A stretch of 41,153 nucleotides of DNA from positions 1 to 41,153 of the forward strand of contig JBAUMF010000096.1 in NCBI GenBank assembly GCA_049578545.1, read 5' to 3'. Below, piece after piece: positions 9,014 through 16,366 of this stretch. Within the stretch, counting starts at the first letter, position 1. Every line of letters begins with the position of its first letter. The notes under the pieces are model-generated. The model had not been told where the DNA came from. It saw only the letters and a list, made by a program, of their open reading frames with translations, and did no database searches. Source of the stretch: DASQBT01 sp049578545 (GTDB taxonomy: Bacteria; Pseudomonadota; Gammaproteobacteria; Burkholderiales; Thiobacillaceae). Made by a program: the position numbers and the translations under genes.

Positions 9014-9805
9014 TCAATTTGTGCTGGCCATTGCGACATGCATGCCGTAACGCGATAACAGCTCGTTTGCCAAGTCAAGATAGGCTTGCGCCCCCTTTGA
9101 GGCGCGGTCGTACACCACTCCCGGCAAGCCGTGGCTAGGCGCCTCGGCCAGCCTGACATTGCGCGGAATGACCGTGTTGAATACCTTGTCACCGAAATGA
9201 CTCTTGAGTTCCGCTGCGACCTGCTGTGCAAGCGTGGAGCGGGGGTCGTACATCACCCGCAACAGCCCTTCGATCTCGATATTGGGATTGAGCTTCTGCT
9301 TTACCTTCTTGATGGTGGCAACGAGGTCGGTCAACCCCTCAAGCGCGTAATATTCGCACTGCATGGGGATCAGCACGGCATGCGCCGCAGCCAAAGCGTT
9401 AACCGTGAGCAGGTTAAGCGTAGGGGCGCAGTCGATGAGGATGAAATCATAGTCTTGGGCCACCTTGACAAGTTCAGCCTTGAGACGGAACTCACGCAGA
9501 TCGAGATCGACCATCTCCACTTCGCCGCCCGCCAGTTCACGGTTCGCAGGAATGACGTCAAAACCGCCCTTGTCCGAATGCAGGCGGCTGGAAGGGATAT
9601 CGGCCTCACCGAGCAACACCTGATACGCGGTGGGCAGCGCCGTGCGCTTTTCCACTCCTGCGCCCATTGTGGCGTTGCCCTGCGGATCAAGATCCACCAA
9701 CAAGACCCGCTTGCCCTGCTGGGCCAGACCACAGGCAAGATTGACTGCGGTGGTGGTTTTGCCAACCCCGCCTTTTTGATTGGCAATTGCAAGAATACGC
9801 GCCAT
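9014..9805 (-). CDS. parA: Chromosome partitioning ATPase ParA (Soj)
   Basis: ParA is the deviant-Walker ATPase that binds DNA nonspecifically in its ATP form and is released by ParB. The 263-residue protein starts MARILAIANQKGGVGKTT, with the Walker A lysines at Lys11 and Lys16. Later signatures include LLVDLDPQGNAT, YDFILIDCAPTLNLLTVNAL and the C-terminal VYDRASKGAQAYLDLANE. Length is typical. It lies 8 bases after rsmG and 10 bases before parB, as in the standard mnmG-rsmG-parA-parB operon. Confidence 0.97.
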   Translation of the reverse strand: MARILAIANQKGGVGKTTTAVNLACGLAQQGKRVLLVDLDPQGNATMGAGVEKRTALPTAYQVLLGEADIPSSRLHSDKGGFDVIPANRELAGGEVEMVDLDLREFRLKAELVKVAQDYDFILIDCAPTLNLLTVNALAAAHAVLIPMQCEYYALEGLTDLVATIKKVKQKLNPNIEIEGLLRVMYDPRSTLAQQVAAELKSHFGDKVFNTVIPRNVRLAEAPSHGLPGVVYDRASKGAQAYLDLANELLSRYGMHVAMASTN

Positions 9806-9813
9806 GTTTTGCC

Positions 9814-10437
9814 TTAACCCTTTTTCATCAATACGAGACAGCGCTCGGCATGCAAGCCCGGCACGTTCAATTGAACAGTCTGGCGAACCCTGATATCGCC
9901 AGGCAGAGCGGCAACTTCCTCCTGCGGCGTCTTACCTTTCATGGCTGCCCAGCGGCCGTCGGGTCTGAGCAAATGCCGGGTTAGCCGAACAAACTCACCC
10001 AGATTCGAGAACGCTCTGGAAACGACCGTATCCGCCTTTTCCGGCAACATCAGGTCTTCAACCCTGCAGCCTTCCACCTGGACATTGCCCAGTCCGAGCT
10101 CCGCCACTGCCTGGCGCTGAAAGGCCGCCTTCTTATCAACCGCGTCTACCGACACGATATGCCACTCCGGCCGCGCAATTGCCAGTACCAGGCCGGGTAG
10201 CCCCGCACCGCTGCCCACGTCCACGACCCGCGGACCATCTATATAAGGCAGCACGGCCAGGCTGTCGAGCACATGATGGGTCACCCATTCGCCTGGAGTC
10301 CTCAACGCCGTCAGGTTGTACACCCGATTCCACTTGGCCATCAGCTGCAGATAGGCCAATAATTTTTCCTGCAGCGGCGGGAGCAAATCCATCCCCAGCT
10401 CCGCGACACCGGAGGCCAACCGGGCGGCCGGGGTCAC
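9814..10437 (-). CDS. rsmG: 16S rRNA (guanine527-N7)-methyltransferase RsmG
   Basis: RsmG (GidB) methylates G527 of 16S rRNA using S-adenosylmethionine. The 207-residue protein has the conserved KWNRVYNLTALRTP region, the HHVLDSLAVLPYI segment and the SAM motif VDVGSGAGLPGLVLAIARP. A later VVSRAFSNLGEFV matches the family. The start is GTG at 10437, which overlaps the TGA of mnmG as GTGA, so the two genes are probably translationally coupled. Confidence 0.95.
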   Translation of the reverse strand: MTPAARLASGVAELGMDLLPPLQEKLLAYLQLMAKWNRVYNLTALRTPGEWVTHHVLDSLAVLPYIDGPRVVDVGSGAGLPGLVLAIARPEWHIVSVDAVDKKAAFQRQAVAELGLGNVQVEGCRVEDLMLPEKADTVVSRAFSNLGEFVRLTRHLLRPDGRWAAMKGKTPQEEVAALPGDIRVRQTVQLNVPGLHAERCLVLMKKG

Positions 10438-12335
10438 GCCGACTTTTTCGTATCTGCGCCGGGGCGAAAGCCCCGCCGCGCATAAATCATCAGCACGGAG
10501 ATGGCTGCCGGGGTGACACCCGAAATCCGGGAGGCCTGGCCCAGGGTCTCAGGTTTGAATTTGTTCAATTTCTGCCGCACTTCCATCGACAGACTGCTGA
10601 GTTGGGTGTAATCCACATCCATGGGAAGCTTCAGGTCTTCCAGTTCGCGCTGCTTGTCGACCTCCTCACGCTGGCGATCAATATAGCCTTGATATTTGGC
10701 CTGAATTTCCACCTGTTCAATCACCTGTTTGTCCAGCGAACTCTCTCCGACATTGGGCAGCAACATGAGTGAGTCATAACTCACTTGCGGTCTACGCAGC
10801 AAATCGAGCAAATTGTATTCTCGCTCGATCGGCCTGCCGAGCACACGCAAGGCATCGCCATCCGGCAGGATGTCCGGCCTCACCCAAGTCGATTTCAGCC
10901 GTTCCTGTTCTGCAGCGATGGCATCGCGCTTACGGTTGAAGGCGCCCCAGCGAACGTCGCCGACCAGCCCCAGACTTCGGCCGACATCAGTCAGGCGCAG
11001 GTCGGCATTATCTTCGCGCAGCTGCAGACGGTATTCGGCCCTGCTGGTGAACATGCGGTAAGGCTCCGATACACCACGGGTAATCAGGTCATCCACCATC
11101 ACCCCCAGATAAGCCTCACTGCGTTGAGGATGCCATTCGTCTTCCTCTCTCGCATAGCGGGCAGCATTCAGGCCAGCAAGCAGGCCTTGCGCAGCAGCTT
11201 CCTCATAGCCTGTGGTGCCATTGATCTGGCCAGCCAAAAACAGGCCCTGAATGGACTTGGTTTCGAGCGAGGCCTTTAAATTGCGCGGGTCGAAATAATC
11301 GTACTCGATTGCATAGCCGGGCCGCAGAATGTGGGCGCGCTCCAGACCAGGAATCGAGCGCACGGCGGACAACTGAATATCAAACGGCAGGGAGGTGGAA
11401 ATCCCGTTCGGATACACCTCATGCGTGTCCAGCCCTTCGGGCTCGAGAAATATCTGATGACTGCTCTTGTCGGCAAAACGGTTGATCTTGTCCTCAATCG
11501 ACGGACAATAGCGCGGCCCCACGCCCTCAATCACCCCTGTGAACATCGGGCTGCGGTCAAACCCCGAGCGGATGATTTCATGTGTACGCTCATTGGTGTG
11601 GGTAATCCAGCACGGTACTTGGCGCGGATGCATGGCCCGGGTACCCAACATGCTGAACACCGGAGTCGGATCATCGCCTGGCTGCTCCAGCAATGCCGCG
11701 TAATCAATGCTGCGTCCATCAATGCGCGGGGGCGTGCCGGTCTTCAGCCGGCCCACGGGCAGCTGAAGGTCGCGCAGGCGGTGCGCCAAGGTGCGGGCGG
11801 GCGGGTCTCCCGCCCTCCCCGCCTCATAATTCGACAGCCCGACATGGACCAGTCCGGCCAAAAACGTGCCCGCGGTCAGCACTATCGATCGCGCGGAAAA
11901 TTCAATGCCCAGTTGAGTAAGCACACCTGACACCCGCTCCCGTTCAAGCAGCAGATCGTCGACAGCCTGCTGGAACAAGGTCAGATTTTCCTGATTCTCA
12001 ATTCGAGCACGGATGGCTTTTCTATACAGCACCCGGTCGGCCTGGGCGCGGGTTGCCCGCACTGCCGGTCCCTTGGACGCATTAAGCGTACGAAACTGGA
12101 TGCCCGCCTCATCGGTGGCAATCGCCATCGCACCATCCAGTGCATCCACTTCTTTCACCAAATGCCCCTTGCCGATGCCGCCGATGGACGGATTGCACGA
12201 CATTTGGCCCAGCGTCTCGATATTGTGGGTCAATAGCAGGGTTTTTGCCCCCGTGCGCGCAGCCGCCAGTGCGGCCTCCGTCCCGGCATGGCCGCCCCCC
12301 ACCACAATTACATCGAAGAACTCCGGATAGCGCAT
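10434..12335 (-). CDS. mnmG: tRNA uridine-5-carboxymethylaminomethyl modification enzyme MnmG
   Basis: MnmG (GidA) is the FAD subunit that, with MnmE, installs 5-carboxymethylaminomethyl groups on wobble uridine 34 of several tRNAs. The 633-residue protein begins MRYPEFFDVIVVGGGHAG, an N-terminal FAD Rossmann motif. It contains the signatures MSCNPSIGGIGKGHLVKE, LKTGTPPRI and GLFLAGQINGTTGYEEAAAQ. The C-terminal helical domain ends after SRISGVTPAAISVLM. ATG 12335 gives the normal length (E. coli 629); the frame extends upstream to 12395 without similarity. Its promoter and a parS site lie in the divergent spacer shared with the MarR gene. Confidence 0.97.
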   Translation of the reverse strand: MRYPEFFDVIVVGGGHAGTEAALAAARTGAKTLLLTHNIETLGQMSCNPSIGGIGKGHLVKEVDALDGAMAIATDEAGIQFRTLNASKGPAVRATRAQADRVLYRKAIRARIENQENLTLFQQAVDDLLLERERVSGVLTQLGIEFSARSIVLTAGTFLAGLVHVGLSNYEAGRAGDPPARTLAHRLRDLQLPVGRLKTGTPPRIDGRSIDYAALLEQPGDDPTPVFSMLGTRAMHPRQVPCWITHTNERTHEIIRSGFDRSPMFTGVIEGVGPRYCPSIEDKINRFADKSSHQIFLEPEGLDTHEVYPNGISTSLPFDIQLSAVRSIPGLERAHILRPGYAIEYDYFDPRNLKASLETKSIQGLFLAGQINGTTGYEEAAAQGLLAGLNAARYAREEDEWHPQRSEAYLGVMVDDLITRGVSEPYRMFTSRAEYRLQLREDNADLRLTDVGRSLGLVGDVRWGAFNRKRDAIAAEQERLKSTWVRPDILPDGDALRVLGRPIEREYNLLDLLRRPQVSYDSLMLLPNVGESSLDKQVIEQVEIQAKYQGYIDRQREEVDKQRELEDLKLPMDVDYTQLSSLSMEVRQKLNKFKPETLGQASRISGVTPAAISVLMIYARRGFRPGADTKKSA

Positions 12336-12357
12336 GAAATTTTCCTGTGAGGGGCAG

Positions 12358-12386
12358 ATGATACGCCAAAGCATCGGTCGGGTTAA
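12358..12386 (-). promoter_or_regulatory. Putative sigma-70 promoter of mnmG
   Basis: On the minus strand TTAACC (12386-12381) and TATCAT (12363-12358) are spaced by 17 bases, 22 bases upstream of the mnmG start codon. They match the consensus in 4/6 and 5/6 positions. The parS site at 12401-12416 lies just upstream of the -35 element. Confidence 0.4.
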
Positions 12387-12400
12387 GAAAGGCAAAAAAA

Positions 12401-12416
12401 CGTTTCACGTGAAACC
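12401..12416. other. parS centromere site 1
   Basis: The 16-mer CGTTTCACGTGAAACC contains the full 14-base palindromic core of the ParB consensus TGTTTCACGTGAAACA and differs only at the two outer bases. It lies between mnmG and the divergent MarR gene, 2.6 kb from parAB. Confidence 0.88.
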
Positions 12417-12478
12417 CTGGCAGCGAAAACGGCGGAGGCGGCCTTTTCCTGTAGCCCGGTATCCTATAGCATCAGTCC

Positions 12479-12910
12479 ATGAGCAATCGCACCTTAAGCA
12501 AGAGAGAGTTTGAAACCCTGTCCCATTTTCGCTACCAATTGCGGCGATTTCTGCGCTTCAGCGAGGACCTTACCCGCGACGAAGGTGTTACCAACCTTCA
12601 ATATCTGCTCTTGTTACATATCAAGGGGTTCCCTGAACGGGACTGGGCAACAGTTGGCGAACTTGCGGAAAAACTCCAGGCCCAACCGCATGGCGCTGTA
12701 GCCCTCGTTAATCGCTGCGTGAAGCTGGGGCTGGTTAGACGGCAACCCGGCCGCAAGGATCGCCGTGAAGTCGAAGTCCACCTTACCCCGGAAGGTGACA
12801 AGATGGTCAGCAAGATTGCCCGCTTGCACCGGGATGAGCTGCTGGCCCTGCATGGTGTCTTCCAAGTTCCAGGGGCCAAGGAACTGCTCGACCACACAAC
12901 CAAGCAATAA
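12479..12910 (+). CDS. MarR family transcriptional regulator
   Basis: This 143-residue winged-helix protein contains NLQYLLLLHIKG, then a helix-turn-helix in ATVGELAEKLQAQPHGAVAL, and the wing RRQPGRKDRREVEVHLTPEG, all typical of MarR. It is transcribed away from mnmG and ends 6 bases before the convergent end of pxpA. Ligand and targets are unknown. It could act on itself or on the neighbouring pxp operon, but no operator was identified. Confidence 0.85.
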   Translation: MSNRTLSKREFETLSHFRYQLRRFLRFSEDLTRDEGVTNLQYLLLLHIKGFPERDWATVGELAEKLQAQPHGAVALVNRCVKLGLVRRQPGRKDRREVEVHLTPEGDKMVSKIARLHRDELLALHGVFQVPGAKELLDHTTKQ

Positions 12911-12916
12911 AGCCCT

Positions 12917-13630
12917 TCACGCATCCAGGGCTGACGCAACAGCGCAGGCAAAATCGAGCGCATTTGCCTTGTCGGCGTGCAGGCATAAAGTGTTCGCTTT
13001 CAGCCTTAATGCTCCGCCACCCAGTGCTGCGACAGGCTCTCCATGCGCAATGCGCCTGGCTTGTGCTGCGGCCTCAGCCGGATCATCGATAACAGCTCCA
13101 GCTTGATTCCTTGGGGCCAAGCTGCCGTCGGTCAGGTAGCGCCTGTCAGCAAACGCCTCTTCGAGAACATCGAGCCCGGCTCGTCGGGCCCATCCAGCCA
13201 GGGGTGAACCCGCCAGGCAAACCAGTGCCAGGCCCCCGATTTCCTGCACAGCCTCGATTACTTCCTTGGCCACGGCCTTATCATAAGCCGCCACGCTATA
13301 GAGTGCGCCATGTGGTTTCACGTGAAACAACCGCGTTCCAGACTGTTCCGCCAACCGCTTCAACACGTGCGTCTGCCCCGCCAGCCAGCGGCGCACGCTG
13401 CCAGCCTCCGCCGCAACCGGATTACGGCCAAAGCTTTCCCGGTCAGGATAGCTCGGATGAGCACCAGGTATCACGCCCATATCGCGTGCCCGTAACAGGG
13501 CGGCAAGCATGCTCTTCTCGTCGCCAGCATGGCCACCACAGGCGATGGATACCCGGTCCACAAAGCAAAAGATCGGCTCGTCGTCCCAGCCTTCTCCCAC
13601 GTCCGCATTCAGTTCCATCAGGCGAGCCAT
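12917..13630 (-). CDS. pxpA: 5-oxoprolinase subunit PxpA (LamB/YcsF family)
   Basis: PxpA works with PxpB and PxpC to cleave 5-oxoproline (pyroglutamate) to glutamate with ATP. The 237-residue protein shows the family motifs ELNADVGEG, SIACGGHAGDE, GAHPSYPDRESFGR and FHVKPHGALY, then VLEEAFADRRYLTDGSLAPR and NTLCLHADK. ATG 13630 has a GAGG 8 bases upstream and overlaps pxpC by 13 bases. A second ATG at 13618, overlapping the pxpC stop as TGATG, would give the shorter MELNADVG start. The codons for Phe-His-Val-Lys in FHVKPHG are formed by a parS site at 13314-13329. Confidence 0.93.
   Translation of the reverse strand: MARLMELNADVGEGWDDEPIFCFVDRVSIACGGHAGDEKSMLAALLRARDMGVIPGAHPSYPDRESFGRNPVAAEAGSVRRWLAGQTHVLKRLAEQSGTRLFHVKPHGALYSVAAYDKAVAKEVIEAVQEIGGLALVCLAGSPLAGWARRAGLDVLEEAFADRRYLTDGSLAPRNQAGAVIDDPAEAAAQARRIAHGEPVAALGGGALRLKANTLCLHADKANALDFACAVASALDA
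13314..13329. other. parS centromere site 2, inside pxpA
   Basis: GGTTTCACGTGAAACA matches the ParB consensus in 15 of 16 positions (first base G instead of T). It lies wholly inside pxpA, where it encodes part of the conserved FHVKPHG motif. Confidence 0.92.
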
Positions 13631-14538
13631 GCAATGCCTCTATCCAATTCCATTTGCCGATCCGCCCAGATATGCCTGGCCTGCTCGGGATCCAAGGCCA
13701 TAAAGTTGACCCGATCGCCTGGTCTTAGCTGCGCCACCCGCGCCAGGTCGGCAGCAATCACGCCAGCAATGACGGGATATCCACCAGTCACTGGACCATC
13801 CCAGCCCACAATTATAGGTTGCCCCTCTGGGGGCACCTGGAGGGCGCCCGGCAACACGCCCTGTGAAGGCAGGTCTGCCTGTACCGACGTTTCCAGTCCC
13901 GGGCCGGACAGGCGAATACCGGTTCTGTCCGAGCGCACATCTACGATAAAGCTTCCGGAAAACAGGCCTAGCAGGGCTCCCTCGGTAAAAGCACCCAATT
14001 GGGGTCCGGCAACCACACGTAGTGGACCACTATCTCTCGTCACTGACGCCCGCCCAATACGAACAGCCTGGCTCTCGCCGCTCAGCAATTCGTCCCCGCG
14101 CTTGAGCTGACGCCCGTTCAGGCCGCCAAATGCCCCTGGCAGAAAGGTCGCGCAGCTGTCCAAGACCGGCCCCAGGCTAATTCCTCCTGCAACGCCCAGA
14201 TAACCCCGGCATCCATCTATCGCGCGGCCTATCTCCAGTTCTTCCCCTGCCCCAAGGACCAGGGTTTGATTCCAGCTTACCGCCCCGCCAGCACACCCAA
14301 TCTCAAACCGCGCCCCAGTCAGCGAGACCACGCCGCCATTGGGAAAACGCAGCAAAGGGCCCCGCAAAGCGAACTCAATACAGGCTGCCCCGTCTTCGTT
14401 ACCCACCAACCTGTTAGCAAGAACGATGGCCTCTCGGTCTGCGGCGCCCCCTTCAGGAATGCCCATCTGCCTGAAGCCCGGCCTACCCAAATCCTGAATC
14501 GTATCGAGCAGACCCGGTCGGATTACAACCATTTTCAT
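13618..14538 (-). CDS. pxpC: 5-oxoprolinase subunit PxpC (KipA, biotin-dependent carboxyltransferase-like)
   Basis: This is the second carboxyltransferase-like subunit of the prokaryotic 5-oxoprolinase. The 306-residue product begins with the family pattern VIRPGLLDTIQDLGRPGFR, followed by GIPEGGAADREA and ANRLVGNE. Later it has SDRTGIRLSGPGL, GVLPGALQVPPEGQPIIVG and DGPVTGGYPVIAGV. Length is normal (E. coli about 310). Its ATG overlaps the pxpB stop as ATGA, and its 3' end overlaps pxpA, so all three genes are tightly coupled. Older databases call it an allophanate hydrolase subunit 2-like protein. Confidence 0.93.
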   Translation of the reverse strand: MKMVVIRPGLLDTIQDLGRPGFRQMGIPEGGAADREAIVLANRLVGNEDGAACIEFALRGPLLRFPNGGVVSLTGARFEIGCAGGAVSWNQTLVLGAGEELEIGRAIDGCRGYLGVAGGISLGPVLDSCATFLPGAFGGLNGRQLKRGDELLSGESQAVRIGRASVTRDSGPLRVVAGPQLGAFTEGALLGLFSGSFIVDVRSDRTGIRLSGPGLETSVQADLPSQGVLPGALQVPPEGQPIIVGWDGPVTGGYPVIAGVIAADLARVAQLRPGDRVNFMALDPEQARHIWADRQMELDRGIAWLA

Positions 14539-15146
14539 TTCGGCACAAACCTGACGCGGTCACCCGGTGCAAACCGTGCTGGCGGACACCGGCTTGGGTC
14601 AAACAACCACTCACCGGTTCGACCGATCAAATGCCACCCTCCCGGGCTTTCCCCTGGATAGATCCCTGTATAGCCACTTCCGAGGGCCACACTGCCTGCC
14701 GGGATTCGCAGTCGCGGCGTAGCCTTGCGCTCCGCATGCAAGTCTTTCGGGGTGCCCTCCAGATATGCAAACCCGGGCTGAAAGCCCAGAAAAACCACCC
14801 GGTATTCAGCCCCAGCATGTAGCTCAATTGCCTGCCTAACAGTGATACCGGCCGCTTCCGCGACGGCCTGCAGGTCGGGACCTGATTCGCCACCGTAGGC
14901 AACGGGGATTTCGTGGGTTTGTCCGCTATCTTCCCTCCCCGAGCTGAATGGCATGTGGTCCAATATGTTCATTAGGCCTTCTCCGGGAGCCAAACCTGGT
15001 TTCATCACCACCAGCAGGTTGTTATCCCCCGGAACCAGCGCTTCAACTTCCTTAAACGCCGCATCCTCAAGCACGCGCATCAAGGCCAGGGTGCCTTCCC
15101 CGCTTTCCAGCCACAACCCGCGATCCGTTACCCACCGATGTTTCAC
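14535..15146 (-). CDS. pxpB: 5-oxoprolinase subunit PxpB (KipI), probable GTG start inside parS
   Basis: PxpB is the first subunit of the 5-oxoprolinase complex and is related to KipI, which inhibits sporulation kinase A in Bacillus. Motifs seen are IPVAYGGESGPDLQAVAEAAG, VVFLGFQPGFAYLEGTP, RIPAGSVALGSGYTGIYP and SPGGWHLIGRTGEWLFDP. The frame is open to 15248, and ATG 15194 is possible but has no good ribosome site. GTG 15146 has GGGAG 8 bases upstream and begins at the position where E. coli PxpB similarity begins, giving 203 residues. That GTG is the central GTG of a parS site. It is the first gene of pxpBCA. Confidence 0.9.
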   Translation of the reverse strand: MKHRWVTDRGLWLESGEGTLALMRVLEDAAFKEVEALVPGDNNLLVVMKPGLAPGEGLMNILDHMPFSSGREDSGQTHEIPVAYGGESGPDLQAVAEAAGITVRQAIELHAGAEYRVVFLGFQPGFAYLEGTPKDLHAERKATPRLRIPAGSVALGSGYTGIYPGESPGGWHLIGRTGEWLFDPSRCPPARFAPGDRVRFVPK

Positions 15147-15154
15147 GTGAAACG
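15139..15154. other. parS centromere site 3, at the pxpB start
   Basis: TGTTTCACGTGAAACG matches the ParB consensus in 15 of 16 positions (last base G instead of A). On the minus strand its central GTG is the likely pxpB initiation codon, with GGGAG just upstream. Confidence 0.92.
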
Positions 15155-15891
15155 CTCCCGCCGTGCACGGCCATTCGCATGATTCCAGCGACATAATGAC
15201 AACAGCCAAGTCAGTCCCACGGCTTTCGAGCGCGGGCCAAGTCCGCATTCTGGCAGCGGGATTTGCGAAGCAACTCGCACTCGTTCAGACAGGGGGCAAA
15301 AGGGGCTCTCGCTCCTGGCCAATCCCGGCGAGCCGGCTATTGGTGGCGCCTCCAAGACTTCGAACCCATTGATGCAGTCACGGCCGACCACCAACTCGTT
15401 GTTGCTTGGATTTATACCTGATTGCTTGTCGTATCCTTAATCAACCCTGCAAATTTCAGGCCTTTGCCGATCAAGGTAGATGACGTCATCCCGAGCGAGC
15501 TCGCCGCATGACAAGAGCCAACGTGTTGAATTTGCTGTAGGACCCTCCGCGCGCCCCACGCACATATCAATCTGACGGGCGCAGAAGACGGATTCAGGCG
15601 CTCAGTATCCCCAAAAAGCGGCGATTCGACCAAGGAAGTGCTGCCAAACCAGTCAATACTCGCTGGCGACAATCAAGCCATCCGCAGCTAAAAAGCGTTG
15701 GGTGTAAATGACGATCCGCTCTGTCCACAGAATGTCTGAACTTCGCCGTCCTCGCCTCGAAGAGACACTTTGCCTATTAAACCCATAAAACACACACCTG
15801 TGGCGGCCGGCTCACGGCCCCACAGAACTCAGGGCTCTGCATTAATGCCAAAAGCCGATCTTCGGCTTGTCCAATTGGAAATTCAACCGAA
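15155..15891. other. Intergenic region between pxpB and the DsrC-like gene, no supported gene
   Basis: About 740 bases carry no gene I can support. Open frames exist (for example 15412-15672 minus, 86 codons), but they lack domains and convincing ribosome sites. The pxpBCA promoter should lie in its left part. A 12-base perfect palindrome, GATGACGTCATC, is at 15479-15490, and a strong hairpin is at 15798-15825. The region separates the pxp insert from mnmE. Confidence 0.6.
15798..15825 (-). terminator. Probable terminator of the DsrC-like gene
   Basis: CTGTGG-C-GGCCG pairs with CGGCC-CCACAG around a GCTCA loop, giving 11 pairs with one bulged base. On the minus strand the stem is followed by GTGTGTGTTTTATGG, a weak U-tract. 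It lies about 70 bases after the DsrC-like stop codon. The hairpin is clear; the terminator role is inferred. Confidence 0.5.
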
Positions 15892-16254
15892 TCAGGTCAC
15901 GCTGCCAAACGAAGCGTCCGATGAATACGCCTTGCTCGGCAACCCGGCCAGTTGCAGTCCCTGGGTAACGGGCCCGCCGGGGAATAGCCGATAGAGGAAG
16001 CGCCCGCCGCCTTCGTCCCTGAACCGCTCTTCCATGTCCCGCAACAACAAAGGGGCAGATTCCATATTGCCGCCGTCCATATAATGCAGTCGCAGGAACT
16101 TAAGCACCTTCATGTGATCCGGTGTCAGTTCAAGCCCCATGTCCTTTGCTCGCGTATGCGCAATCTCCTCAGACCACTCATCCAGTTCAACCAGATCCCC
16201 CTTGGCATCCCGCATGACAGGACGTTCGTTCATCAGGTTTTCCATCAGGCTCAT
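15892..16254 (-). CDS. TusE/DsrC/DsvC family protein lacking both conserved cysteines
   Basis: DsrC/TusE proteins carry sulfur as persulfide or trisulfide on one or two C-terminal cysteines. This 120-residue protein has the family fold signatures DEWSEEIAHTRAKDMGLELT, HMKVLKFLRLHY and the C-terminal arm RLFPGGPVTQGLQLAGLP. It contains no cysteine at all: the first conserved Cys position is Leu100 and the second is near Ser111, followed by an extra tail ending SFGSVT. ATG 16254 has GAGGAG 6 bases upstream; the frame is open far upstream but only this part is similar. Cysteine-free DsrC homologues have been described in sulfur oxidisers and proposed to be regulatory (RspA-like). Classical sulfur transfer by this protein is therefore unlikely. 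It lies 112 bases downstream of mnmE. Confidence 0.85.
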   Translation of the reverse strand: MSLMENLMNERPVMRDAKGDLVELDEWSEEIAHTRAKDMGLELTPDHMKVLKFLRLHYMDGGNMESAPLLLRDMEERFRDEGGGRFLYRLFPGGPVTQGLQLAGLPSKAYSSDASFGSVT

Positions 16255-16366
16255 GATTCGCTCCTCTAGAATTGCAACAATCAACCATAGTCTTTTATCT
16301 GTATAGACCCTGAGTGCTGCGCTCGCCAGTCGGCAAAAGATTAATTTCCTGTCATTAGGTAGCTGA

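Noticed and set aside
15340..15395. TTCGAACC and ACCA strings suggesting a tRNA 3' end
   Set aside because: The T-arm and acceptor stem do not pair and no anticodon arm could be built on either strand.
15412..15672. 86-codon minus-strand frame in the pxpB to DsrC-like spacer
   Set aside because: No domain, no good ribosome site and unusual composition; most likely a chance frame.
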